From Giesbergeria sp. (GTDB lineage: Bacteria; Pseudomonadota; Gammaproteobacteria; Burkholderiales; Burkholderiaceae_C), in NCBI RefSeq assembly GCF_028686475.1, contig NZ_JAQUCA010000004.1, positions 138,568 to 202,567 of the forward strand: DNA of 64,000 nucleotides, written 5' to 3'. Both the position numbers and the translations under genes were made by a program. The notes beneath the pieces are model-generated. The model saw nothing but the letters and a program-made list of their open reading frames with translations. It searched no databases and was not told where the DNA came from. How positions within the stretch are numbered: position 1 is the stretch's first letter; each line of letters starts with the position of its first letter. This document shows positions 1-8,520 of this stretch, in pieces.

Positions 1-27
1 GCGCTGCGGCCTTCCTTTTTCTGTCCC

Positions 28-831
28 ATGCAATCGTCGGTACTATCCCACCGCCCGCGCTCGTGCTGGCAAGTCACTTGGGCCGTCTGGCATGCTTTGT
101 TGCTACGCGAAGCTATGGGGCGCATGTTCAGCAGCCGCACCTCTTTGGTCTGGATGTTTTTAGAGCCGGTTTTAAGTTTGGGTTTTATGGTGCTGATGTT
201 TACCGTGGTGCGATTACGCACCGTGGCCGGCATTGACACCGTGCTTTGGTTGCTGGGCGGCATGTTGTCGTTTTTTGTCTTTCGGCGTACCAGCGCCCAA
301 GGAGCCAATGCCATTGGGGCCAACCGCGCCCTGTTTGCCTATCAGCAAATCAAACCCGTCGATACCGTCTTGGTGCGCTGCGCCTTAGAGCTGATTTTAA
401 TGTGCATCGTGGCCACCTTGGTACTGGCTGGTGCCGCCTTATTGGGGGTGCAAGTAGGCTGGGACAACCCCTTGATGGTGCTGGGTGGCGTGGTCGGCTT
501 ATGGCTACTAGGTGTAGGCTGGGCCTTGGCGGTCTCGGTAGCCACCGAGTTAATTCCAGAACTGGGGTATTTGCTTGGGCTGGTGATGGCCCCGATGATG
601 TTTATCTCGGGGGTGATTTTTCCAATTTCGGCCATTCCGATGCCGTGGCGTGGGTGGGTGTTATACAACCCCTTAGCGCACGGGATTGAAGCAGTGCGTG
701 CAGGCACCTCGCATTTTTACCATGCCGTGCCCGAGTTGGATTTGGGCTATATGTACGCCTGTGCTTTAGTCTTGCTCTGGCTAGGGTTACTGCTGCAGCG
801 GGTGTTTAAAGATCAGCTGATTGCAGAATGA
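28..831 (+). CDS. kpsM: Capsule polysaccharide ABC exporter permease (KpsM/CtrC/BexB family)
   Basis: 267 aa ABC-2 type membrane protein, stop overlaps start of the ATPase gene; followed by KpsT/E/D-like genes. Confidence 0.85.
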   Translation: MQSSVLSHRPRSCWQVTWAVWHALLLREAMGRMFSSRTSLVWMFLEPVLSLGFMVLMFTVVRLRTVAGIDTVLWLLGGMLSFFVFRRTSAQGANAIGANRALFAYQQIKPVDTVLVRCALELILMCIVATLVLAGAALLGVQVGWDNPLMVLGGVVGLWLLGVGWALAVSVATELIPELGYLLGLVMAPMMFISGVIFPISAIPMPWRGWVLYNPLAHGIEAVRAGTSHFYHAVPELDLGYMYACALVLLWLGLLLQRVFKDQLIAE

Positions 832-1490
832 TTAGCCTACACAACGTCTCTAAACGCTACCAAACTGACCACGGCGCTGGTCCTTGGGTGCTGCGCGACA
901 TTAACCTGACTATTCCCAGCAACACCAACGTCGGGCTGGTGGGGCGCAATGGTGCGGGTAAATCGACCCTGCTGCGCCTGATTGGCGGTGTCGATCATCC
1001 CGATAGGGGCCAAATACGGCGCGATTGCCGTATCTCTTGGCCTATGGGTGGCGGCGGCTTGCAAGGCAGCTTGACCGGGCGACAAAATGCCAAGTTTGTC
1101 TGCCGTCTGTACGGCCACAGCGAAGACCTGCCCGCCAAAGTAGCGTTTATTGAGCAGTTTGCCGATTTGGGGCGCTATTTTGATGAACCCGTCAAAACTT
1201 ACTCCAGCGGCATGAAATCGCGCTTGCAATTTGGCATGTCCTTGGCATTTGAGTTTGATGTGTATATTTCAGACGAAGCCACCGCTGCCGGTGATGCCAG
1301 CTTTACCAGCAAAGCCGCCAAAGCCTTTCGAGACATGGTAGGGCGCGCCGGCTTGATTATGGTGGCGCACAGCCCCGGTACCTTGCGTGAGTTTTGCCAA
1401 GCTGGCATTTGGCTGCACGAAGGTCAAGCGCACTGGTTTGAGCAAATTGACGATGCACTGGCCGCTTACGAACAAAGTTACAAAAAGTAA
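828..1490 (+). CDS. kpsT: Capsule polysaccharide ABC exporter ATPase (KpsT/CtrD family)
   Basis: Walker A GRNGAGKST, signature-like YSSGMKSRLQFGMSLAFEFDVYISDE; 220 aa, typical KpsT size. Confidence 0.9.
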   Translation: MISLHNVSKRYQTDHGAGPWVLRDINLTIPSNTNVGLVGRNGAGKSTLLRLIGGVDHPDRGQIRRDCRISWPMGGGGLQGSLTGRQNAKFVCRLYGHSEDLPAKVAFIEQFADLGRYFDEPVKTYSSGMKSRLQFGMSLAFEFDVYISDEATAAGDASFTSKAAKAFRDMVGRAGLIMVAHSPGTLREFCQAGIWLHEGQAHWFEQIDDALAAYEQSYKK

Positions 1491-1493
1491 AAA

Positions 1494-2597
1494 ATGTTAG
1501 AAAAACTACAACCAGTGCTGCGCCGTTATCCGGCCATGTTTCTGGCTTTGCTGGCCTTGGTGTTGGCGGGCCTGTATTGGCTGCTGCTGGCCTCGGACCA
1601 GTATGTCTCCGAGGCGCGCATTGTGATGCAACGCGCCAGCCTGTCGGGTGGCTCGCCCAGCGATGTCACTAGCTTGCTCACGGGTGCCAACCCAGCCCAG
1701 CGCACGGACCAGCTGAACCTGCGCGAGCATTTACTCTCTTTAGACATGCTGGCCAAGGCCGAGGCCCAATTGGCGTTGCGCGCCCACTTTAGCAGCCAAG
1801 GCGATGCCCTCTCGCGTTTAAGCCCGGCAGAGGTGCCGCTAGAAAAGCTGCACGAATACTACCTACGCCAAGTGCGTATCAGCATGGACGAATACTCGGG
1901 CGCTTTGTCTATCCGCGCCCAAGCCTACACCCCAGAGATGGCACAGCGTATCACGCAATTTTTGCTGGCCGAAGGCGAGCAGCACATGAACCGCATGGGC
2001 CACGAGTTGGCCTTACAGCAAGTGCAATTTATGCAGCAGCAGGTGCAACAGATGGAAGAGCGCGTCCAAAAAGCCCGCGCTGCCGTGTTGGACTACCAAA
2101 ACCAACAAGGGCTGGTGTCGCCGCAAGCCACCGTGGATAGCCTCAGTGGCATTGTGGGTCGGTTACAAGCCCAACTGACCGAACTGCAAACCCAACGCAA
2201 CAGCCTATTAGGCTATTTGCAAGCCAGTGCGCCCGAAGTCATCAAACTGCAAGACCAAATGGCCGCAGTAGAAAAACAATTGCAACAAGAACAAGCCCGA
2301 CTGGCCGCCCCCAAAGGTAAAACCCTGAACACCACGGTAGAAACCATGCGCCGCTTGCAAGCTGAGGCCGAGTTTTCTCAGCAAATGCTCAATAGCGCCC
2401 ACGTGGCCCTAGAAAAAGGCCGCATCGAAGCCACGCGCCTGTTGCAAAAAACCATGGTTCTACAATCGCCCCATCTGCCCGAATACCCGCTAGAACCCCG
2501 ACGCCTACGCAATTGGCTGGTATTTAGTGTGCTGGCCTTGTTGCTGGGTGGGGTGCTGCAATTGCTGCTGGCCATTGTGCGCGACCACCAAGATTGA
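1494..2597 (+). CDS. kpsE: Capsule polysaccharide export inner-membrane protein (KpsE/CtrB family)
   Basis: N- and C-terminal TM segments flanking a long coiled coil; position after KpsT. Confidence 0.85.
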   Translation: MLEKLQPVLRRYPAMFLALLALVLAGLYWLLLASDQYVSEARIVMQRASLSGGSPSDVTSLLTGANPAQRTDQLNLREHLLSLDMLAKAEAQLALRAHFSSQGDALSRLSPAEVPLEKLHEYYLRQVRISMDEYSGALSIRAQAYTPEMAQRITQFLLAEGEQHMNRMGHELALQQVQFMQQQVQQMEERVQKARAAVLDYQNQQGLVSPQATVDSLSGIVGRLQAQLTELQTQRNSLLGYLQASAPEVIKLQDQMAAVEKQLQQEQARLAAPKGKTLNTTVETMRRLQAEAEFSQQMLNSAHVALEKGRIEATRLLQKTMVLQSPHLPEYPLEPRRLRNWLVFSVLALLLGGVLQLLLAIVRDHQD

Positions 2598-2616
2598 TCG
2601 ATCGGTTTTGTTGTTT

Positions 2617-4293
2617 ATGTTCTCATCTCTCATTTGCCGTCAGCGCTGGCTGTGTACCCTGCTGGCCTTGGCCCTGTGCGGGGGCAACGCGGCAGCCCAA
2701 GGGCTGGTGTTGCCACCACCTGCACCCACCAACAATACCACGGCTGCGGCCACAGCCGTGCAGGCACAGGCCCCAAAATTCACTTCCACGGCCAGTAGCG
2801 ATGTGTTTGGCGCACAACTGTTTACTGGCGCTTTTGCGCGCGAAGGCGCGCCCCTGTTCAACCCCGACTATTTGATTGCCACCGGCGACACCCTGCAAGT
2901 GCGCCTGTGGGGGGCCTATACCTTTGATGCCAGTTTGGTGGTGGACCCCCAAGGCAATATTTTTGTGCCCAATGTAGGGCCAGTATCCGTGCGTGGCGTG
3001 CGTAACCAAGAGCTGCACAGCGTGTTGGCACGGGCAGTCAACCGCGTTTATCGGGCCAACGTGCAAAGTTATGCCAGCTTGGCTGCGGCGCAACCAGTGC
3101 GGGTGTTTGTGAGTGGCTTTGTGGCGCGGCCCGGCCTTTACAGCGGCACCAGCATGGACAGCCTACTGAGCTACCTAGACCAAGCGGGCGGCATTGACCT
3201 AGAGCGCGGCAGCTTTTTACGGGTCGAAGTAAAACGCGGCAGCAAACTGCGTGCCCAGGTAAACTTGTACGACTTTCTGCTGCAAGGCCAAATGCCAGCC
3301 GTGCAATTGGCCAGTGGTGATGTGATTTTTGTGCCACCCAAGCAAAACAGCATTCGCGTGCTGGGGCTGGCTGATAATGCCAAACGCTTTGAGTTTGCCG
3401 CAGGCACACGCAGCGTGGCCGATATATTGCCGCTGGCCAAACCACAGGCCACCGCCACCCATGTGCGCGTGGTACGCAACAGTGGCACCACCAAAAGCAC
3501 CGAATACTACCCGCTGCAAGATGCAGCGCAGGTGGTATTGCTCAACGGCGATGAGCTGGAATTTACCGCCGACAAAAAACCCGGCACCATCACCGTGCGC
3601 GTCGAGGGCGAACACAGCAGCCCCCAAGAATACGTGTTGCCCTACGGCACGCGCTTTGGCGAGCTGATGCAAGGCATCCAGCCACTGCCCAATGCCGACG
3701 CGCAAAGCATCCAACTGTTCCGCCAAAGCGTCAAGCAACGGCAAAAAGACATGCTGGCCACCAGCCTGCGCAGCCTAGAAAGCGCCCTGCTCACGGCGCG
3801 CAGCGGCAGCAGCGACGAAGCCAAACTACGCAAAGACGAAGCCGACCTGACCCTGCAATGGGTGGAGCGCGCCAAACAAATTGAGCCGGTAGGCCAAGTG
3901 CAAATTGCCCAAGCCAGCCAGCGCGAACAAATGTTGCTAGAAAACGGTGACATCATCCGCATCCCGCGCAAAGATGACCTGGTGCTGGTGAGTGGCGAAG
4001 TGCTGTTCCCCAACGCCGTAGCCTATGAGGGCCGCTTGGCGTTGCAAGACTACATCAACCGTGCTGGTGGTTTCACGCAAGTAGCGGATAATGCCCGCGT
4101 GGTGGTGGCGCGGCGCGATGGCTCGTTTGAGCAAATTGATACCAGCCGCTTATTTGCTTCTGCCGATGTGCGCGCCGGCGATCAAATTTTGGTGCTACCC
4201 AAGGTGGACGAAAAGCAACGTCAATTCTGGAAAGATATGACACAAATTATTTACCAAATTGCCGTCAGTGCCAAAGTAGTATTTGGGCTTTGA
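2617..4293 (+). CDS. kpsD: Polysaccharide export outer-membrane protein (KpsD/Wza-type, SLBB domains)
   Basis: ATG at 2617 gives a signal peptide (MFSSLICRQRWLCTLLALALCGGNAAAQG); poly_export motif YLIATGDTLQVRLWGAYTFDASLVVDPQGNIFVPNVGPV. The ORF-track start at 2527 overlaps kpsE and is unlikely. Confidence 0.85.
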   Translation: MFSSLICRQRWLCTLLALALCGGNAAAQGLVLPPPAPTNNTTAAATAVQAQAPKFTSTASSDVFGAQLFTGAFAREGAPLFNPDYLIATGDTLQVRLWGAYTFDASLVVDPQGNIFVPNVGPVSVRGVRNQELHSVLARAVNRVYRANVQSYASLAAAQPVRVFVSGFVARPGLYSGTSMDSLLSYLDQAGGIDLERGSFLRVEVKRGSKLRAQVNLYDFLLQGQMPAVQLASGDVIFVPPKQNSIRVLGLADNAKRFEFAAGTRSVADILPLAKPQATATHVRVVRNSGTTKSTEYYPLQDAAQVVLLNGDELEFTADKKPGTITVRVEGEHSSPQEYVLPYGTRFGELMQGIQPLPNADAQSIQLFRQSVKQRQKDMLATSLRSLESALLTARSGSSDEAKLRKDEADLTLQWVERAKQIEPVGQVQIAQASQREQMLLENGDIIRIPRKDDLVLVSGEVLFPNAVAYEGRLALQDYINRAGGFTQVADNARVVVARRDGSFEQIDTSRLFASADVRAGDQILVLPKVDEKQRQFWKDMTQIIYQIAVSAKVVFGL

Positions 4294-4301
4294 GAATATC
4301 G

Positions 4302-5918
4302 ATGGAAAATTTTAATCCTAACCGCATTCTGATCACGGTAGGCCACCCAGCTTCTGGCATGGCCGACGTGCAGACTTTGCTGCAGCAGCTGGGCATGGCC
4401 ACGCCCTTGGCAGGTAAACAACATGGCATGGCAGCTGCCGATATTTCTACTTATTTGCTCAAACGCGCTGGACAAAAAACAGATTTTTTGCAACCGGTAG
4501 TGCAAATCAAACCCACGCCGCTGTGGCAATCTTTGGCCTTAGACTTGTTATTGGCCAATGACCAGCAAAACTTTTGGGGCTGGGCCGATACGCAAGCCAT
4601 CCAGATGCTGGATTATTGGCACGAAGCCGACCCCGCATTTCACTTTGTGCTGGTCTATGACCACCCAGCCCATGCCTTGGTGCGTGCCTTTGCCCAGCAA
4701 AGCCTAGACGATGCCGCACTGGCCCAACTTCAACAAAGTTGGCAGCATTACCATGCCGCTTTGCTGCATTTTTATACCCGCCACCCCAGCCGCTGCCTGC
4801 TGGTGCAAGCCACCGAGGTCTTGACACAGCCGCAAAGCCTGATTGATGCCCTGTGTGCGCGCCTGAATTTGGCGCTCCATGCCAGCGCAGCACTACAGTT
4901 GCCAACACAACCCGATGCCCAGCAACTGTATTTAGCCCAGGCCGTGTTGCAGCAAGTCCAATGGCCCGCCGCCGATGATGAAGAGCTGCAAGCCGCCGCT
5001 GATGTGCCGCAGTCGGAGCTGCCACCTATTTTGCCGTTGACCTCTTGGAATGTCAGTGTCGATTTGCGCCAACAATTGGGCTACGTCCAGCAAACGCTAG
5101 AGGAAACCCAACACACTTTGGCCGAGCGCGAAACGCGCATTCAAGCGCAAGAAGCTGAAAAAAGCCAGCGTGAACAAGCCCTGAAAGAAAGCAACGAAGA
5201 AAATGAGTTGCTGCTGGCCCAACTGCACCAAGTGCAGGAAGAGCTAGAACGCTTCTACCTAGAAAAGCAAGCGCTACAACAAACCCAAGAAAAACTAGAG
5301 CAACAAGGCCAAGCATGGCAAAAGCAACTGGCGCAAACCCAACAAACCTTGGCCGAGCGGGATGAAAAAATCACTGCGCTGCAAAACCAGCCAGCAAATA
5401 CGGCCCAACTGCAAGAACTAGAAGAAGAAAACCACCTCTTGCTGGCCCAACTGCACCAAGTGCAAGAGGAGTTAGAGCGCTATTACCTCGAAAACCAAGC
5501 ACTCAAGCAAGGCCAGCCCACGGGCAAAAAAGAACCATCCAGCCCCAGCAAAACCTACCCGGTGGCGTATTACGGTGCCGCAGACCGGGTGAAGCAGCAA
5601 TTGAGCTATCGCTTGGGCCATACTATGGTGCAACAATCGCGCTCCTTCAAAGGTATTCTGACCCTGCCCGGCGCGCTACAACAGCAGGTACGTCAATTTA
5701 AGCAAGACCAACAAGCCCGTGCCGGACAAAAACTACCCCCGATTGAACGCTATGCCGATGCCCATGAAGCCGAACGGGTACGCCAGCATTTATCGTACCG
5801 CTTGGGAAAAATTTTGCTAGAAAACTACCGCACGCCCATCGGTTGGATTAAACTGCCTTTCGCTATGCGCCGCGAGGTGAAAGATTTTCGCCAGCACCGT
5901 GTACAAAGCCACCATTGA
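4302..5918 (+). CDS. Sulfotransferase-like N-terminal domain plus coiled coil plus duplicated C-terminal module; capsule locus protein
   Basis: N-terminal GHPASGMADVQ loop like a sulfotransferase; two copies of LLLAQLHQVQEELERxYLExQAL; two C-terminal copies around xLSYRLGxxxxxxxR. Confidence 0.5.
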   Translation: MENFNPNRILITVGHPASGMADVQTLLQQLGMATPLAGKQHGMAAADISTYLLKRAGQKTDFLQPVVQIKPTPLWQSLALDLLLANDQQNFWGWADTQAIQMLDYWHEADPAFHFVLVYDHPAHALVRAFAQQSLDDAALAQLQQSWQHYHAALLHFYTRHPSRCLLVQATEVLTQPQSLIDALCARLNLALHASAALQLPTQPDAQQLYLAQAVLQQVQWPAADDEELQAAADVPQSELPPILPLTSWNVSVDLRQQLGYVQQTLEETQHTLAERETRIQAQEAEKSQREQALKESNEENELLLAQLHQVQEELERFYLEKQALQQTQEKLEQQGQAWQKQLAQTQQTLAERDEKITALQNQPANTAQLQELEEENHLLLAQLHQVQEELERYYLENQALKQGQPTGKKEPSSPSKTYPVAYYGAADRVKQQLSYRLGHTMVQQSRSFKGILTLPGALQQQVRQFKQDQQARAGQKLPPIERYADAHEAERVRQHLSYRLGKILLENYRTPIGWIKLPFAMRREVKDFRQHRVQSHH

Positions 5919-5927
5919 TTGTCTTTT

Positions 5928-7058
5928 ATGCCGATGCGCGAAGCCCTCACCCTGCTGCACACCCTGTACCCAGTCCAAGGCTGGGTCTATGTAGGTGCTG
6001 GCAATGGTGATTTTTTAGAGCAGGTGGTATTGACCCCTGCCCCGGCCTTGCTGGCCATTGAAGCCGACAAAACGCTTTATACCCAGCTGGCTGCCAAAAT
6101 CGAGCAGCACCCGCAAAGCCAAGCCTTACACCAGCTGGTAGGCGGCCAAGACGAGGCAGTGCCGTTTTATCGCCACTCCAGCCCCAAAGAAAATGGCCTG
6201 CTCAGTGCCGCGCTACTGACCCCGCTGTGGAAAAACCTGCGCCAGCGCGAAGCCATTACCACCCCCGCCCAAACCCTGCACCGTATTTTGACCAGTGTTG
6301 GGGAAGATGGCACGCGCTATAACTGGCTCACGCTGGCTTGCCTGCCTGCTTTGCCACTGCTGCAAGGGCTAGGCCCTAGGTTACAGCAGTTTGATGTGCT
6401 ACAAGCCAGAGTTGCCCTAACGGACGATGCTGCTTTAGCAAAAGCCGGTGCCAGCCGCCCAGCAGTGGATGCTTGGCTGCAAACGCAAGGCTTTAAGCCA
6501 CTGCTGGTGCAAGAAGAAATCAACGCCCAATTGGCCAGCGTACTTTATGTGCGCGGTTGGAAAACCCAAGCCACCCAAACCAGCCAAGCATTGACCTTGG
6601 CGCATCAAAGCAAAATAGAGATACTCCAGCAAGAAAGAACGGCACTGGCACAAGCCCATGAGCAGCAAAGCAAGCTGGCAGCAGAACGCCAAGCCAAAAT
6701 CGAGGCACTGGACAAAGAAAAAGCTGAACTGGTAGCCGTGCGCGATGCCTTGAGTCAAGAAAAAGCGGCATTAATACAAACACGTGATACACAAACCAAA
6801 CTGGCAGCAAAATGCCAAACCAAGATAGAGGCACTGGATAAGGAAAAATCTGAATTGATTGCTGCCCGCGATGCCTTGAGCCAAGAGAAAGATGCCCTGC
6901 TGGCCCAAACCAAGACTGGGCGACAACGCATCACTGCACTGGAAGAAAAACTCCAGCAAACTGAAGCGCAGCAACGGTGCATGAATGATGAATTGGCCAA
7001 GGCCGAAATGCAGCTAGATTTTGTAAAAAAACTGCTGCTGAAACCACCTTCAGCCTAA
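5928..7058 (+). CDS. SAM-methyltransferase-like domain with C-terminal heptad-repeat coiled coil
   Basis: Motif-I-like WVYVGAGNGDFLEQVV...LLAIEAD, then ~150 aa heptads with a 42-aa tandem repeat; TTG at 5919 is an alternative start. Confidence 0.5.
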   Translation: MPMREALTLLHTLYPVQGWVYVGAGNGDFLEQVVLTPAPALLAIEADKTLYTQLAAKIEQHPQSQALHQLVGGQDEAVPFYRHSSPKENGLLSAALLTPLWKNLRQREAITTPAQTLHRILTSVGEDGTRYNWLTLACLPALPLLQGLGPRLQQFDVLQARVALTDDAALAKAGASRPAVDAWLQTQGFKPLLVQEEINAQLASVLYVRGWKTQATQTSQALTLAHQSKIEILQQERTALAQAHEQQSKLAAERQAKIEALDKEKAELVAVRDALSQEKAALIQTRDTQTKLAAKCQTKIEALDKEKSELIAARDALSQEKDALLAQTKTGRQRITALEEKLQQTEAQQRCMNDELAKAEMQLDFVKKLLLKPPSA

Positions 7059-7065
7059 GTTTTGC

Positions 7066-8520
7066 ATGATAGCAACGACCACCGACAGCGCCTTAATGCG
7101 CGGCAATATCGCCCAGCGCCAAGGTCTTTATGCCCAAGCGATGCACGCCTATGGTGAAGCATTGCAGGCTCTGCCGGAGTTGGCCCATGTCATCGTGCCC
7201 AATATGGTACAGGTACGCCGCAAATACTGCCAAACGCGCCTAGCCACTAAGCCCTTGCGTGTGGCAGTTTGTGGTTGGGAACTGGCGCACAATGCCGCTG
7301 GGCGCGCTTACACCTTGGCCATGCTATACCAGAGGTTTGCCAGCACCGAGCTGATTGGCAACCTGCACACCAAAAGAGGCCAGGCCTTGTGGGAGCCTAT
7401 TCGGCATACAGCGTTGCCTAAGCACACCATCTTGCTTGACAATTGGGCACGGTTCCTAGATAAGGCCATCGATTTGGTCACTTTGCACCCTTACGATGTA
7501 GTGCATTTGTCTAAGCCGCGTGCCCCCAATATTATTTATGGGCTGCTCTATAAACTGATCTGGGGGGCCAAGGTGCTGGTAGATGTGGATGATGAAGAGT
7601 TGGCCTTTGTGCGTGCCCAAACTCCGATCACCATTGCGGACTATCTAGAACAACATCAGCAGCTGCCGGCTTTAGATCAATTAGAAGCAGCAGATTGGAC
7701 GCGGATCGCTGTCGGCCTGGCAGGCCAATTTGATGGCGTAACCGTTTCTAACCCTGCATTGCAAGCGCGCTATGGTGGCGAGATTGTTCGGCATGCGCGG
7801 GATGAAGCCCTCTACCAAAATTCTCCAGCACTGCGCCAACAAGGCCGGGCCAAACATGGCGTGGCAAAGGATAAAAAAGTGGTGCTCTTTTTTGGCACGC
7901 CCAAAGCACACAAGGGACTGCTAGAAACCGCGCAAGCCATTGCCAGCTTGGCACGCAATGATGTATTGTTTGTCATTGTGGGCAATTTTTTAGATGCGGG
8001 CTTCAAACAACAGCTGCAAGCGGTTGCCGGTGTGCAGTATCAATTTATTGGCAACCAGCCCTTTGAGGCAGCACCAGAAATTGTGGCTATGGCCGATATA
8101 GTGATACTGCTGCAACAAAATGACTCCCCTATTGCTACCTACCAGTTGCCCGCTAAACTGGGCGACGCACTGGCTATGGATGTGCTGGTGCTGGCCACCC
8201 CTACGCCAGCGATTGTCGATGCTTGTGAGGCTGGAGCCATACTGCCAGTGCTACCAGGCCAACTGCCACAGGCATTGGGCCAAGTGCTAGATAATCCAGA
8301 AAAGGCCCGTAGCACCAAAGAAGCCGCCCGACGTTACTTTGAGCGCACCACCTCTTTTACACACAATGGGCAAGTGTTGCAAACCCAACTAGCGGCCACA
8401 GCTAACCGGTCACTCGCGCCGGCGCTGCAGCCACTGACGGCACAACTCAAAACCCCTTGGCTGCAAGCCTTGCTTGCCACCTGTAGCGGGGCAAGTGCTT
8501 TGCCATACAGCCATGCCTGA
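7066..8520 (+). CDS. TPR-containing glycosyltransferase, GT-B/GT4-like
   Basis: N-terminal TPR-like segment; GT-B C-terminal features (KKVVLFFGTPKAHKGLLETAQAI..., IVGN, ADIVILLQ). Confidence 0.7.
   Translation: MIATTTDSALMRGNIAQRQGLYAQAMHAYGEALQALPELAHVIVPNMVQVRRKYCQTRLATKPLRVAVCGWELAHNAAGRAYTLAMLYQRFASTELIGNLHTKRGQALWEPIRHTALPKHTILLDNWARFLDKAIDLVTLHPYDVVHLSKPRAPNIIYGLLYKLIWGAKVLVDVDDEELAFVRAQTPITIADYLEQHQQLPALDQLEAADWTRIAVGLAGQFDGVTVSNPALQARYGGEIVRHARDEALYQNSPALRQQGRAKHGVAKDKKVVLFFGTPKAHKGLLETAQAIASLARNDVLFVIVGNFLDAGFKQQLQAVAGVQYQFIGNQPFEAAPEIVAMADIVILLQQNDSPIATYQLPAKLGDALAMDVLVLATPTPAIVDACEAGAILPVLPGQLPQALGQVLDNPEKARSTKEAARRYFERTTSFTHNGQVLQTQLAATANRSLAPALQPLTAQLKTPWLQALLATCSGASALPYSHA

Noticed and set aside
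2584-2605. GATCGATCG palindrome near the kpsE stop
   Set aside because: Short common palindrome overlapping the gene junction, no further support for function
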